Below, piece after piece: positions 29,882-42,500 of a stretch of DNA of 64,000 nt. How positions within the stretch are numbered: position 1 is the stretch's first letter; each line of letters opens with the position of its first letter. The stretch comes from Providencia rettgeri (lineage in GTDB: Bacteria > Pseudomonadota > Gammaproteobacteria > Enterobacterales > Enterobacteriaceae), in contig NZ_CP163512.1 in the NCBI RefSeq assembly GCF_041075285.1, positions 1,860,001-1,924,000 of the forward strand, read 5' to 3'. The translations under genes were made by a program, and so were the position numbers. The notes beneath the pieces are model-generated. The model made no database searches and was not told where the DNA came from. It was given only the letters and a program-made list of their open reading frames with translations.

Positions 29882-30586
29882 ATGACAAATTTCCTAGAAC
29901 TGTTTCAAGCCGTTGGTATTGGTCTTGTTTTGCTCCTCCCTCTTGCTAATCCCTTAACAGCAATTGCAGTCATGCTGAGCATTTCAGCAAATATGACTAA
30001 AGAGCAGCGCAATCATCAAGCCTTTCTCGCCTCGATTTATGTTTTCGCCATAATGACTATTGCGTTTTATGCGGGACAGCTCGTGATGAACACATTTGGC
30101 ATATCAATACCCGGTTTACGTATCGCGGGTGGGTTAATTGTTGCTTTTATTGGTTTTGGCATGCTATTTCCAAATCATGACCCATCGGATGACGCACCAA
30201 CAACGCCATTAGATGACCCGAATGTTTCCAAAAAACGCCAAGGATCACCCAATATCGCCTTTGTTCCCTTAGCGATGCCAAGCACTGCGGGACCTGGGAC
30301 AATTGCGATGATTATCAGTTCAACAGCATCTTTGCAAGGTAATGTGACGTTCGCTCCATGGGTGCTCAATGTCGCCCCTATCATTACTTTTTTATTGGCA
30401 AGCATGATTGTCTGGGTTGGGTTACGAGGTGCCACTTCCATTATGAGATGGTTAGGAAATAGTGGTATTGATGCAATTGCTCGCGTGATGGGTTTCTTAT
30501 TAATTTGTATGGGAGTGCAGTTTGTCATCAACGGGATCGTTGAAATTATTGCGCAACTCCCACATTTGTTAATGGAGCATCAATAA
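29882..30586 (+). CDS. marC: MarC-family inner membrane protein
   Basis: This six-helix membrane protein has the MarC/NAAT family blocks [38 protein letters not shown] and [23 protein letters not shown] start at ATG 29882 ([12 protein letters not shown]), giving 234 residues and matching E. coli MarC; a TTG at 29867 lies too close to AGGAG (29861-29865). The name comes from the E. coli mar locus, but no marRAB is present here and the transported substrate is unknown. It is convergent with emtA, overlapping it by seven bases. Confidence 0.88.
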   Translation: MTNFLELFQAVGIGLVLLLPLANPLTAIAVMLSISANMTKEQRNHQAFLASIYVFAIMTIAFYAGQLVMNTFGISIPGLRIAGGLIVAFIGFGMLFPNHDPSDDAPTTPLDDPNVSKKRQGSPNIAFVPLAMPSTAGPGTIAMIISSTASLQGNVTFAPWVLNVAPIITFLLASMIVWVGLRGATSIMRWLGNSGIDAIARVMGFLLICMGVQFVINGIVEIIAQLPHLLMEHQ

Positions 30587-31239
30587 GACATCGCTAAGGC
30601 ATTGTAGGCATTTTTGACTTTCCACAAGTAACGTGGCGCTTGTGGTGCTGGGTGTTTAGCTTGTACATGTTGATAAAACTCTTCAGGTGACAAGTTATTG
30701 ATCATCGCTATTGCCTTACCTTTATCATTATCAAAAGTCCTTAGCAATGCCCCTGCACCATTCACATATGCAACCACAGTTGCATAATACATTGTTTGGG
30801 GATGGGTGATCCCTGCAAGGTGTTGATCACGCAAAATCCGAATGTAGGCCGTACCAATATCAATATTTTTTTGCGGATCTTTTAAATCACTGGAACTGGG
30901 TTCCCCTGATTTACCTTGGAAACGATAAGCATCGCGCCCTGCTGTCGACGCTTTAATTTGCATCAAACCAATGGCATTCGATTTGCTCACCACTTCAGGC
31001 CTAAAATTAGACTCAACTTCAATAATTGCCCTAATAAGGGTTTCATCAACACTGTAGCGCGCAGCAGAGTCACGAATAAACTCATCAAAAGGTGTGCGTG
31101 GAAACGTGGTATTTTGTGCTATCGCTGGTAAAGTATTTCCATTATCTAACATCCGCGTTTTTGTTGTTTGCCTATCTGGCTCACTGGAGCAACCGGCAAG
31201 TAACAGTAGCACAAAAGCACCGCTGATTATTTTTTTCAC
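30580..31239 (-). CDS. emtA: Membrane-bound lytic murein transglycosylase (EmtA/MltE)
   Basis: This outer membrane lipoprotein cuts murein glycan strands from within. GTG 31239 is preferred: GAGG lies 8 bases upstream and the signal [17 protein letters not shown] then has the lipid Cys at 17; the longer frame begins with TTG. The SLT catalytic block is [26 protein letters not shown] with Glu about 76. The C-terminus [13 protein letters not shown] matches E. coli EmtA. Confidence 0.9.
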   Translation of the reverse strand: MKKIISGAFVLLLLAGCSSEPDRQTTKTRMLDNGNTLPAIAQNTTFPRTPFDEFIRDSAARYSVDETLIRAIIEVESNFRPEVVSKSNAIGLMQIKASTAGRDAYRFQGKSGEPSSSDLKDPQKNIDIGTAYIRILRDQHLAGITHPQTMYYATVVAYVNGAGALLRTFDNDKGKAIAMINNLSPEEFYQHVQAKHPAPQAPRYLWKVKNAYNALAMSY

Positions 31240-31416
31240 TATTGTATCCTCTGCTATCAAAGCCTCTGGGAGAATAACTAATCCTAAGAAAAATAAAATA
31301 ATTTTTACTTAACTTTTACTTCAGGACATGTTTTAGTCTACAAATTAATAATGAGTAATAAAAAATCATAGTCGCTATACCTACAATTCCCCACTTTTTA
31401 TAATTTTTTCATAAAC

Positions 31417-31435
31417 GATATTGATAATCATTATC
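31417..31435 (+). promoter_or_regulatory. Fur box upstream of yfeABCD
   Basis: GATATTGATAATCATTATC matches the 19-bp Fur consensus GATAATGATAATCATTATC at 18 positions. It lies 86 bp before the yfeA start. In Yersinia the yfe promoter is repressed by Fur with iron or manganese. Confidence 0.88.
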
Positions 31436-31521
31436 GTTTGAGATATAAAGTGAAGTTGTAATAAACCTTAACAACCATACAGTTAAAAATGCTAAGCCAA
31501 AAAATGTCAGGGTCAACTTTT

Positions 31522-32433
31522 ATGAAGAAAAATTTATTTCGATTATCTGCACCTCTACTTACCACAGCATTTGCATTAGTTGCAATGCTGTTTATTAGCC
31601 AACCGGCGTTCGCTAAAAAGTTTAAAGTGGTCACAACATTTACCATTATTCAAGATATTGCTCAAAATGTAGCCGGAGATGCGGCAATTGTCGAGTCAAT
31701 TACCAAACCAGGGGCTGAAATTCACGGATATCAACCCACGCCGAAAGATATTATGAAGGCTTATGATGCCGATTTAATCCTATGGAATGGTATGAATTTA
31801 GAAGTTTGGTTCCAACGTTTCTTTGAAAACTTTAAAAATGTCCCTGCGGTCGTTGTTACCGAAGGCATTGAGCCGATGCCAATTCGCGAAGGGGAATATA
31901 AAGATAACCCAAATCCGCATGCATGGATGTCACCTGCCAATGCCAAAATTTATATTGAAAATATTCGTCAAGCATTAGTTAAATATGATCCGGAAAATGC
32001 AGAAATCTATAATACCAATGCCAAAAATTACACACAGCAAATTGAAGACCTTGATGCTCCGCTGCGTGAACGTTTAAACCGTATTCCAGAAAATGAGCGC
32101 TGGTTGGTGTCCAGTGAGGGGGCTTTTAGCTACCTGACGAAAGATTATGGCTTTAAAGAAGTCTACTTATGGCCAATCAATGCGGAAGAGCAAGGTTCCC
32201 CACAGCAAGTCAAAAAAGTGATTGATACTGTGCGCCAACATAATATCCCTGTGGTCTTTAGTGAAAGCACCATTTCGGATAAGCCTGCTCGTCAAGTCAG
32301 TAAAGAAACGGGGGCTAAATATGGTGGGGTTTTATATGTGGATTCACTGTCCACCGCAGATGGTCCCGTACCGACTTATATCGACCTGTTAAAAACGACT
32401 GTAGACACGATAGCGAAAGGATTTTCACAGTAA
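31522..32433 (+). CDS. yfeA: Mn/Fe ABC transporter periplasmic binding protein YfeA/SitA
   Basis: This is the metal-binding lipoprotein-like receptor (cluster A-I) for chelated Mn and Fe import. ATG 31522 gives a Sec signal ending QPAFA (about residue 31). Metal ligands expected from the family are H68 ([11 protein letters not shown]), H133 (NPHAWMSP), Glu in SSEGAFSYL and Asp in [11 protein letters not shown]. The sequence resembles Yersinia YfeA ([28 protein letters not shown]) more than E. coli SitA. It is first of four genes. Confidence 0.92.
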   Translation: MKKNLFRLSAPLLTTAFALVAMLFISQPAFAKKFKVVTTFTIIQDIAQNVAGDAAIVESITKPGAEIHGYQPTPKDIMKAYDADLILWNGMNLEVWFQRFFENFKNVPAVVVTEGIEPMPIREGEYKDNPNPHAWMSPANAKIYIENIRQALVKYDPENAEIYNTNAKNYTQQIEDLDAPLRERLNRIPENERWLVSSEGAFSYLTKDYGFKEVYLWPINAEEQGSPQQVKKVIDTVRQHNIPVVFSESTISDKPARQVSKETGAKYGGVLYVDSLSTADGPVPTYIDLLKTTVDTIAKGFSQ

Positions 32434-32434
32434 T

Positions 32435-33325
32435 ATGAATCACTCTAATCAGTTTAAGCACCCAAATTTGGTCGTTGATAATGCAACTGTAACTTACAAC
32501 AACGGTCATACCGCAATTTATGATGCTAGTTTTACTATTACCGGAGGGTCTATTTGTGCTCTCGTGGGTGTGAATGGAAGTGGTAAATCGACACTCTTTA
32601 AGACCATTATGGGGTTAGTCACCCCATCAGCAGGAAGTGTCACACTAAATGCTCAACCTATTAAGGCCGCCTTAAAAGAGAACGTTATCGCCTATGTTCC
32701 TCAAACAGAGGAAGTTGACTGGAACTTCCCTGTTTTGGTATCCGATGTTGTCATGATGGGACGTTATGGAAAAATGGGTTTTTTCCGTATTCCTAAAAAA
32801 GAGGACAAAGACGCGGTAAAAATGGCACTCAAGCGTGTAGATCTTGCAGGTCTTGAACACCGGCAAATCGGTGAGCTTTCTGGTGGCCAGAAAAAACGGG
32901 TGTTTTTAGCACGCGCCCTTGCCCAACAAGGCAGAGTTTTACTTTTAGATGAGCCTTTTACGGGCGTTGACGTGAAAACAGAGAATGCCATCATTGACCT
33001 ACTTCGCAGCTTGCGTGATGAAGGTCATCTCATTTTGGTTTCCACCCATAACTTAGGAAGCGTTCCTGAGTTTTGCGACCACGTTATTTTGATTAACCGT
33101 ACCGTATTAGCCAGTGGACCAACTGAAACGACTTTTACACAAAAAAATCTTCAGAAAGCCTTTGGGGGTGTTTTGCGCCACATTAATCTGTCAGGGCAAG
33201 AACTGCATGACGATGATGATCCACGTTCCATTACGGTGATTACTGATGATGAAAGAGCTGCCGTTTTCTATGGTCATGACCACGATGCACCAGTGAGAAA
33301 AAATCAGCCTAAGGGTGAAGAATGA
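32435..33325 (+). CDS. yfeB: Mn/Fe ABC transporter ATPase YfeB/SitB
   Basis: This is the nucleotide-binding subunit. Walker A is GVNGSGKS (45-52), the signature is [15 protein letters not shown], Walker B is [12 protein letters not shown] and the switch is VSTHNLGS. It has 296 residues; the C-terminal extension ([24 protein letters not shown]) is rich in His and Asp, possibly metal binding. It starts one base after yfeA and overlaps yfeC by four bases. Confidence 0.93.
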   Translation: MNHSNQFKHPNLVVDNATVTYNNGHTAIYDASFTITGGSICALVGVNGSGKSTLFKTIMGLVTPSAGSVTLNAQPIKAALKENVIAYVPQTEEVDWNFPVLVSDVVMMGRYGKMGFFRIPKKEDKDAVKMALKRVDLAGLEHRQIGELSGGQKKRVFLARALAQQGRVLLLDEPFTGVDVKTENAIIDLLRSLRDEGHLILVSTHNLGSVPEFCDHVILINRTVLASGPTETTFTQKNLQKAFGGVLRHINLSGQELHDDDDPRSITVITDDERAAVFYGHDHDAPVRKNQPKGEE

Positions 33326-34212
33326 TTGATTTGTTATTAGAGCCCTTTAAATACGATTTTATGATAAAAGCCATTTGGGTGAGCGCCATTGTCGGTGCTG
33401 TCTGTGCGTTTTTATCGGCGTATTTAATGTTAAAAGGCTGGTCATTAATGGGGGACGCCCTTTCCCACTCCGTCGTACCTGGCGTCGCTGGGGCTTATGC
33501 TTTGGGGTTACCTTATGCTGCGGGGGCTTTTTTTACCGGGATCCTCGCTGCATTTGCCATGACATTAATAAAACATTTAACTCGCCTGCGTGAAGATGCC
33601 GTTATTGGCTTTATCTTTTCCACTTTCTTTGCTGCGGGCCTATTAATTGTTTCACTAAATCCCACTTCCGTGAATGTACAAAGTATTATCTTCGGTAATA
33701 TTTTAGGTATTGCGGATGCGGATGTCCTTCAAGTCGAAATTATTATCGGTGTGACATTTATCGTTTTATTATGCTTATGGAAAGATCTATTAGCGGTCTT
33801 TTTCGATGAGAGCCACGCGCGGTCAATTGGTTTGAATCCATTACGCTTAAAAATCATTTTCTTTACGTTATTAAGCGCATGTACCGTTGCAGCATTGCAA
33901 ACTGTTGGTGCGATTTTAGTTATTGCAATGGTCGTGACGCCTGGCGCCACCGCATATTTATTGACCGACCAATTTAAGCGATTATTAGTCATCTCTGTTA
34001 GCATTGGTACGGTGACTAGCGCTGTTGGGGCCTATATCAGCTACTACCTAAATGGTGCAACGGGTGGACTGATCGTGACGTTACAGACCATTATTTTCTT
34101 ATTGGCTTTCTTCTTTGCACCGAAACACGGTTTTTTTGCCTCACGCCGTAAAGGCAAAAAAGACGTTGCTCAGTTGCAGCAGTCACACCAACAAGGAGCA
34201 TCCCATGAGTGA
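33322..34212 (+). CDS. yfeC: Mn/Fe ABC transporter permease YfeC/SitC
   Basis: This is a membrane subunit of the metal importer (ABC-3 family) with about eight helices. Conserved blocks are [25 protein letters not shown] and [24 protein letters not shown]. The C-terminus is Lys/Gln/His rich ([25 protein letters not shown]). It is joined to yfeB and yfeD by short overlaps. Confidence 0.93.
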   Translation: MIDLLLEPFKYDFMIKAIWVSAIVGAVCAFLSAYLMLKGWSLMGDALSHSVVPGVAGAYALGLPYAAGAFFTGILAAFAMTLIKHLTRLREDAVIGFIFSTFFAAGLLIVSLNPTSVNVQSIIFGNILGIADADVLQVEIIIGVTFIVLLCLWKDLLAVFFDESHARSIGLNPLRLKIIFFTLLSACTVAALQTVGAILVIAMVVTPGATAYLLTDQFKRLLVISVSIGTVTSAVGAYISYYLNGATGGLIVTLQTIIFLLAFFFAPKHGFFASRRKGKKDVAQLQQSHQQGASHE

Positions 34213-35071
34213 TTTCATTGACTTATTGATGGCTCCCTTTGCGTTTCCTTTTATGCAAAAGGCACTGATCACCGCCATCGTAACGGGTACTGTATGCGCG
34301 ATTTTGTCTTGTTTTTTGGTTCTAAAAGGTTGGTCCCTCATGGGGGATGCGATTTCCCATGCAGTCTTACCGGGGATCATTATTGCCTCATTACTTGGTA
34401 TTCCTTTAGCGATTGGCGCATTCGCATCAGGGCTATTTTGTGCTGTCGCTACGGGGTATCTCAAAGAAAATAGCCGGATAAAAGAAGATACCGTCATGGG
34501 GATTGTATTTTCAGGGATGTTTGCTATCGGTTTAGTCATGTTTGCCAAAATCGATACAGAGCAACATCTCACACACATTTTATTTGGCGATATTTTAGGG
34601 ATCACCGACAACGAGTTTAAGCAAATTTTGCTGTTCGCGGGGATCACTATTGCGATTATTTTACTGAAGCGAAAAGACTTTATGTTGTATTGCTTCGACC
34701 CAAATCAAGCACGTGTAATTGGTTTACCCGTTAAGTTACTTCACTATGGGCTGCTGTCACTACTGGCTTTAACCATTGTGGCATCATTACAAGCCGTTGG
34801 GATCATACTTGTCATTGCCATGCTAATTTCACCAGGGATTATTGCGTTTGTTCTCTGTCGTAGTTTTGGCAAAATGCTCTTGGTTGCCATTATTGCATCG
34901 GTCACCTCAAGTGTGATTGGTACCATTCTTAGCTTTCACATTAATGCAACTACAGGGCCAACCATCGTTGTCACTCAAGCTGTTTATTTTGTTATTGCGT
35001 TAATCTATAGCAAGTGGGTGTTGGCGCGCAAACGGAACCAGATTAATCCACAAAGTATGCATACCGCTTAA
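34205..35071 (+). CDS. yfeD: Mn/Fe ABC transporter permease YfeD/SitD
   Basis: This is the second permease of the importer, paralogous to YfeC; together they form the channel. ATG 34205 ([12 protein letters not shown]) has AAGGAG nine bases upstream and overlaps yfeC by 8 bases; the longer frame is just yfeC sequence in another phase. Matching blocks are [19 protein letters not shown] and QAVGIILVIAMLISPGIIAFVL. The length is 288 residues. A terminator follows. Confidence 0.93.
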   Translation: MSDFIDLLMAPFAFPFMQKALITAIVTGTVCAILSCFLVLKGWSLMGDAISHAVLPGIIIASLLGIPLAIGAFASGLFCAVATGYLKENSRIKEDTVMGIVFSGMFAIGLVMFAKIDTEQHLTHILFGDILGITDNEFKQILLFAGITIAIILLKRKDFMLYCFDPNQARVIGLPVKLLHYGLLSLLALTIVASLQAVGIILVIAMLISPGIIAFVLCRSFGKMLLVAIIASVTSSVIGTILSFHINATTGPTIVVTQAVYFVIALIYSKWVLARKRNQINPQSMHTA

Positions 35072-35094
35072 TAAACTAGCCGCATTTTTATCAA

Positions 35095-35130
35095 AAAAGC
35101 TGAATTAACTCATGGTTAATCCAGCTTTTT
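35095..35130. terminator. Bidirectional terminator between yfeD and accessory operon
   Basis: AAAAGCTG (35095-35102) and CAGCTTTT (35122-35129) extend into a longer stem with ATTAAC/GTTAAT arms, with A and T runs outside. It can end yfeABCD on the plus strand and the accessory operon on the minus strand. Confidence 0.85.
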
Positions 35131-35154
35131 ATTTACAGCTAATTATACTATTCG

Positions 35155-36504
35155 TTATTTTTGTAAAGTCCGGGGTTGCTGGTGCACCGTGGTATTACGC
35201 TGTTGCCCTGCTTCTTCCATATCATAAACTTTCATTTCACTGCTACCTGCGGGTAAAGCCCGTTCTACCAACAGTTCTGCCCCCGATTGCGCAATTAAAT
35301 CTTGCAGTTGCTGATGCTGGCTACACCAAATGGCATCAATATCTTTGTCTCGTTGAAGATCTCTATTTGCAGATAGTGCCACTGTCCGTGTTTGAAAACG
35401 GGATTGTTTTCCACCCAATTCTAAGCCATAACCGGGCGTTGCCGGATGCCTGACCACGACTTTGCCTTCATCCATCCATGCTTGAACATCTGTTTCTTGA
35501 ACTTGATACCCCAGTTTACTTAAACCATCTAACACGGTTGTTCTTTGTGCTTTTGCAACAACAGTTTGTTCCGCCAAATTAATCTGTGCTGCTAATTGCT
35601 CAACCAATGACATTAACTCAGTCACTGAACTGGAATGCATGGCAGCGAGTGCCTTATCAACCATGACACTATTTTCATTATCTGTAAAAATAGCCAGTTG
35701 CGCGCACAATTGTTCAACTTTATCCATCAGCTCAATATGTTGCTGAGTTGATTTCAATTGTTGTGCCATGGTGAGGAGCAATGAATCCGCTCGCAAATGG
35801 CGCTGTGAGCTTTCATCCATAGCTTGAATTTCAACGAGTTGTTGCTGCGCACTCTGCGCCTCTGCCAAGCATCCCAACAACTTAAGCTTTTCAATCATCA
35901 GTAAAATTTGCTCGCATTGCTTGGCAAACGGCGATTGTGGAATGCCCTGCTGCCAAAATTGAGGGACATCTTCCGATTGTGCCTTTAGCTGACTCAATAA
36001 TTGATTTGCAAACGGTGAAAGTGGGTTTTGAAGGTGGTTTAATGCCTCTAATGCACGGAAAATTAATAAGTTTTCGGCCTTTTCTGTCATTAAATCGGTA
36101 TTTTCCAACTCTGCGATTAGCTGCTTTTCAAGGGGCAGTTTTTCTCGCACTAACGCCGCTAATGACTCAATATTATGTTGACGATGGGCTTTTGTGCGAG
36201 CCACCAGCGCCTGCTGTTCAAGTTGTTGTTCACGAACCGTTTGAATTTCTTGCTTTACTATTTCATTAAACTCAGCTAACTCACGCTGTAACGAGGTTAA
36301 GCGGCTCGCTGATAATGTGGTGATATCATGCGCCGATAGTTGCTGAAACAATGTCGCAATTTGCTCAACACGGGATTGGTGATATTGCGTTGTATTGGCT
36401 ATTTTTTGCCATTGTTGGAATATCTTACTGCTAACCGCTAGTTGCCGACGGCACTGGATCTCATTCATTTCTCTAACATTAATACGATGAACGGATGAAC
36501 TCAT
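35155..36504 (-). CDS. Coiled-coil protein, fourth gene of helicase operon
   Basis: This 449-residue protein is almost entirely helical, Gln/Leu/Glu-rich and predicted coiled coil (about 15-330). A small C-terminal globular part follows (about 335-420: LDGLSKLGYQVQETDVQAWMDEGKVVVRH, ...DIDAIWCSQHQQLQDLI). I recognise no named domain. It overlaps the end of the large helicase gene by four bases (start 36504, helicase end 36501), so the two are probably made together; a structural or adaptor role for the helicase is the simplest guess. Confidence 0.8.
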   Translation of the reverse strand: MSSSVHRINVREMNEIQCRRQLAVSSKIFQQWQKIANTTQYHQSRVEQIATLFQQLSAHDITTLSASRLTSLQRELAEFNEIVKQEIQTVREQQLEQQALVARTKAHRQHNIESLAALVREKLPLEKQLIAELENTDLMTEKAENLLIFRALEALNHLQNPLSPFANQLLSQLKAQSEDVPQFWQQGIPQSPFAKQCEQILLMIEKLKLLGCLAEAQSAQQQLVEIQAMDESSQRHLRADSLLLTMAQQLKSTQQHIELMDKVEQLCAQLAIFTDNENSVMVDKALAAMHSSSVTELMSLVEQLAAQINLAEQTVVAKAQRTTVLDGLSKLGYQVQETDVQAWMDEGKVVVRHPATPGYGLELGGKQSRFQTRTVALSANRDLQRDKDIDAIWCSQHQQLQDLIAQSGAELLVERALPAGSSEMKVYDMEEAGQQRNTTVHQQPRTLQK

Positions 36505-39500
36505 AATTCGCCTTCTTGGTTGGTCGTCACGCTCAGAGAGCCATTTAAACGTAATGATGCATCAACAATCGCATCCTGTAACCGCTGCTGCGCTAACGCT
36601 TTGTCATTGTACCATTCAATAATAGAAACACGGTGACGTTGTGGTATTACACGGCTTAAGATATGGCTGCGCCATAACTCCCGTGATCTGGCCGTTTGCA
36701 AAAGAGGGTGTGATGGCATATCGCATTCAATCCCCATTAATAATTGTCCGGTTACTTCATCTTCAATAATACAATCAAAATGAAACACTTCTTTTTGGGT
36801 TGATTTAGTGACTTGCCAGCCATTTTTTTCAATAAATTCAACCACTGACGCCACAAAAGCACTTTGCTCTTTATCTGCCTCTTGCAGGGCAAATTGTGTC
36901 TGGCACATACGATGAAGCAATTTTTGGTTCTCTTTTTGTTTTGTTGGGTCACACGCGTCCTTTGCATAGGCGAGATAACCTTGTAGATAATCTCGTGGGA
37001 TCTCAGGCTTGCGGTAGGTCGTTAATAAATCTGATATTTCTTCCACAGGCATTGATGTCATGATCACAACTTGTTGCTTTGCACGGGTGATAGCCACATT
37101 GAGACGGCGTTCCCCACCCGTTTGCCCTAGTACACCAAAGTTACGCCTAAACGTCCCTTGTGCATTGCGACCAAATGTGGTGGAAAACAAGATAATATCG
37201 CGCTCATCTCCTTGCACATTTTCCACATTTTTGACAAAGAAGGACATATCCTCTTCATCATGCATACGTTGGTTTTCTTCAATATAGGCAGCCAAAAAGT
37301 GGGCATCCTGTTCTGCTCGCAAACGGATATGCTGGTTAATCAGTGTGGTTTGTTTTTGGTTAAATGTCACAACCCCCACCGATGGACGCAGGGTAAATGG
37401 CAATTGCCACAATGTTGCGAGGTGGTCAACAACCGCAGCGGCTTCGGCCTCATTACTTTGGTTCACGTACACACCATTCACTGTTACAAGCTGCAACGGC
37501 TTAATTTTACTCACTAATTTTGCGGAGAACTGCGCTGGAATATTTAAGCGGTTTTCATAGAAGGCAAAATTTGAAAAGTTGATCAGCTCTCGATAAGCTG
37601 AACGGTAGTGAATATCAAGGGTATGTATAGGCAACACGGTACGCGCCAAATGCAACAAGTCAGGGCAATCAGTAATCTGCCGATAGTCCCACACTTCATC
37701 AGCTTCTTCTTGCTGTTCATCCACATCATCATTATTGTCTTCTTCAACTGGTTTCCCTGTGAAGAACTTCGATGGCGGCATTTGTTTCTCATCGCCGCTA
37801 ACAATCGCCTGCTTCGCTCTAAATAACGTCGATAATGCAAATTCAATCGGCATTTGTGATGCTTCATCATAAATCACACTATCAAACATCGCCGCTTGTA
37901 ATGGCAGCACTTGGCTTGCTACATCCGGTGTCATCAGCCAGATAGGACGCAATTGCATTAAACCAATTTCACGCCCTTCATTAATAAATTCCCTCAGTCG
38001 ACGTGCCCTTGGCCCCGTAAGCCGTGTGATTTCTTCCCATTCACGACGACTTCCTATTTGAGTCAAGTCATAGTTACAGGTCAGCGCTTGGCGGTTAAAC
38101 AGTTGCAGTTGTTTTTGTGCCTGTTCAAGTTCGGCTAAATCCGCCATAAATTGTGTGCTATTGGCTGAAAGTGCAGGTAATTTGATATCAAATTGTTTTT
38201 TGACAAAACGATAAAAGCCATAGTTAATCGTCTGGATCAACACCGTAACCCAATCTTTTTGGTGACTGTTGTCGTGAATATATTGCGTAACGGTAGGATG
38301 CAGTGTCGCTAATATTTGCCAATGTTGCTGAGTAAAATGCGCAGTAATTTCTCTAAATAATTGATACTTAAGTAAATTATCTTTCTCTTTAGCAATTTGA
38401 ATTAATTCATCGCTAAAAGATTGCCCCTGATTAATTGCCTGTTGGAAACGCTCAACAACTTGTACTGAAAAAACGGAACTCATCCGATTTAGTTGGTACG
38501 AACTTTCAAGTCTGGCTTTCACCCTCGCGATGGCAGATTGAACCTCATGGCACTGGCGCTCAAACCCAATTTGTTGTTCGTCTACAATAGCAGGTAAAAA
38601 ATGTGAAATTTCAGGGTATTGAACCAGTAATTGACTCGAACTTTCCACCCATTTTAATTGGGCGATTAATTGTGGTAAGTGGGTTCGCCAATCGGGCTGA
38701 AACACTAGGCCAATTTTTTGATAAATAGGCATAATTTCTTGTGCCAGTAACCGCCACTGTTGCTCAACACCGATCGTTTTTTGCAATATCGGCAGACGCT
38801 CCTGAGTTAACCCGCTTTCAGCAATCAATTGCTGTAACTGATTATATCGCCTGTAATAAAAAGGGTTGAAGAAACGTAACCACGAACCTTGCATTGACTC
38901 AGTAACGGCACGAGATAATTGCGCCAATTTAGTGGTTTCAATACCATCGAATAGCGGGAGCAACAAGGGGTCTATCTGAGCTTCATCAATCAATAATAAA
39001 CGCTGGTAACACCGTTCTAACGAGTCAATGACTGCTGTTCCCGTCGTAATAGAACCTTGTAAATTGATAAACAACCCTAACCACCGAGATAAGTCTTGCC
39101 ATTGCTCCTGTGTTTGTTGGCCAAAATGCGCCTTTAGCTGAGCCAATACAGGCTCATGATTTGTCAGCCTATCGAGTGTTATGCTTTGATTCGCGGATTG
39201 GTAAAGTTGATCCCGTTGTTTTTCCACCTCAATAAATGAGCTAATAACTTGATTAAATAGCGTATATTGATGGTCGTTCACAGAAAACTGTGCCAGTAGC
39301 TTTAGCGCACTATGCTCATAATCTAATTGCCACCATGTTTGAGCATGCTGTTTAATATCATCAATAAGTTGTGCAAATGTAGATTGATTAAATTCAGCAA
39401 ATACCTGTGCTAACGCCTCATCATTAAGGGGTAAGCGCTCTAAAGGTTCCACCTCAATTAACTTGTCGAGAATATATTTATAGGATAGCTGCCAATGGTC

Positions 39501-42500
39501 ATCAATATCATTGAGTGCGTGGTAATAACCATCGAGTTTTTGTTCAAAAAAGTGTACTCGACTGAGTAAACGAACGCGTTCTGCCTGCCAGTCTTGCCCA
39601 AATAGGGCGTTGTTCTCTTTACTCCACAGTTGCTCAATTTGTTCACGCACTGCCAAAATAACATCGCGGCCTTTTTGGTTCTGGTTGATAAGCAATGCTC
39701 TGTCCCCTAACCCACTAGCAACCAATCGCTTATATACCACCTCAAGCGCCGCAGGCTTTTGGCATACAACTAATACCGTTTGTTGGCGACCTAACGCGTC
39801 CGCAATTAGGCTAACAATTGTTTGACTTTTCCCTGTTCCTGGAGGCCCTTCAATTAATAACCCTGTTTGTTGTTGCGCAGCTTGCACGACCCGCTCTTGA
39901 GAAGGATCGGCAAGGGACAGCGCAAATGGGCTTAAGATATTTTCTTGATTAATAATAGGTTTAGGTAAATTCGCTGAATTAACATTTAGTAAAGTAGACA
40001 GTGCCGTTTGCGCAATGGAGGTGTGGGCGATTTGCTGTAGATCGCCACTCATCGCCTGACCAATAAATGATGTATGGAACAGCACCGCTGAGCAGACAAT
40101 CTGCGCGGTGTTTTCTTCAACAGGTTCCGCTAATGAAGGCAACGGAAGCAACTGAGCCCCCTGTATTGGCAGCAAAGCAGACAAACTCTCCATAATCTCG
40201 TCGATGCTTAGCCCCGCTTTAGACAATAAAGCCTCTAAAACGCTCTGCCATTTGTTCATCGCAGGGATCCCCGCAAAGCTTGCTAATGCGGGGTTAAGTC
40301 GAACAGCCCCGCGCTCATGGTCAAAACCCAATTGGAGAGGACTTTGCTGCGCAATAGCAGATTGTAATGCGATAGGCCATAAAAATAGTGGTGCAATCCG
40401 TGGCTTAATTTGGTTTGGCTGGGTATTTAAGACTAAAAAAGGGAACCCTAAATACATACCATTAATACCGGTATCCCGTTGATATAATTGTGTATCTGCT
40501 TGTAACATTCTTAAGCGAGTATTGACCCCTTTGCGCTGTAGCAGCATATCGCTATCAATGGTTATCATCCCTTTTTTACGGTTAAGTAGATGCTCCAATA
40601 ACGCACTTGCACTGCGCGCAACGCTACCACATTCGGTTAAATCAATACGCCCTGTATTGGGTGTTAAGCGCATGCGGACTAAATTCCCCCGCTGCGTCAC
40701 GGCGGTCAGCTTTTGGTTAAAAAAGCGCAAAACTTCTAAAATATATTTTTGTGACTCTGGAATTTGCCAGTGTTCAAGCGGTACAGCTAACAACACCAAT
40801 GTTTTCTCAAGAGAAAGCCTACGCATCAGTAAAAACTGGTCAACCCAACTGTCTAATACTGCCAATCCAACCCGTTTGAAATCACTTGTTCGATCACTGA
40901 GCTGTAAATATAACGCCTTACGTGGTAATAACAGCTGTTGTTTGGCTACTTCGCAGTCAAAGCTATGAATATCATTTTGTTGTGCAAGGTTAAAAGCTTG
41001 TTCAACCAAGGTTGATACCGAAATAAACTGACCAATATCCGCACTTAATAACAGAATATAATCAATTTCTTGTGGGTTTTGTTTATCAAATAGCCCTTGT
41101 AAACTTTCATTATGAGAATCCGGGAATTGCCCATGGAACAATGCCCATCTTGCTGACAATTGATTGATTGACGTAACGAGTAAATATAACCTGAGACTTT
41201 CTTCATTGAGGATAATATTGAGTTGATTTGCCCGTTCACGCACTAAGCATTGGCGATGATAAAGCTGTACTAACCAATGCTGTGGATCAATACGTTGAAT
41301 ATATTGGTTGATAGGTTCACTAATTAGCGCAAAGGCTAAATACGGATTTTCCAGCAACCATGCTGGGGTAATAATTTCACCGCGATAAATCAGCGGAATA
41401 TTGTCATTCAGGATTTTTAAGGCGAGGGTTAGTTTAATATCATCAACGTTTTCTTGTTGAAAATCCCCCTCAAGCAGTGTTTGCAATTTCGCCAATTGCC
41501 CTTGGCTATTTTCAAATTGGGCTAACCAAGAACTCACATCGCCACGCAATAAAAGTGGTAGTGCCTCATCCCAATGAGCCGCTTGTGCCGCTATTAGTGC
41601 GAAAGCCTCAGGTTGTTGCAATTGCTGCCCAGCAAACGCCAATGTGTGTAAATTGTTTGGGATAAGGGTTACTTGGCGCTGTGGTGCTTGCTGTGGTTTT
41701 CCTTGTAGCCACGCACTAACTTGTGGCCATTGCCAACGTAAAAAACGATCGCGACACAATAGCCCACGTAGTAATAATTGAATATTCGGGTGTAACTCTT
41801 CAGGCAGCTCAACACCGTTAGTCATCACTTGAATAAGAAACGCATTATCTTGAACATGCGCGAAACACTGCCCTCGCGTCAACTGCTCTAAAAGGATGAT
41901 CCCTAAACTCCACCAATCTGATGCGGCACTGACACCGCCAGCAAGGATTTCGGGGGCGGAGTAACGAGAAATATCGAGGGGTGTCACAATATCAAGGTCA
42001 AACTCGGATAAACAAGCTGAGCCGTATTCAATCACCGCAATATCAAGGGGGTGACGGCTACGAATTAGTAGATTAGCTGGACACAAATTACGGTGACGTA
42101 ACCCATGCTCCGCAAACGCAGCGATCGCCCGCCCCATTTCTTCCACAAGTTTCGCAATTTCATCTGCCTGCCAAAATTCACCTTGTTGGATAAATTGACT
42201 TAATGAACCGCCCTCAAGCATTTCGGTGACATGCCATGCGCGATTTTCAAAGCGGCCAGTGTCATAAAACTCAGGAACATGATCCGTTGGGATGCGTTTA
42301 AGCGTTTGGTAGACTGCGGGATCAGGCTCTTCTCCTTTTAGGTACAAGGTCAATACGCCACTTTTTTCTTCTTGATTATGTGTAACAAAATAACGTTCTC
42401 GCGGGCTATCAACACTGTTAATCCGCCTTTCGATACGCCAAGGCCCAATATATTGAACAGGTGACGACGAAACAACAGCCGCTGGCTCTACCGCCGCATC

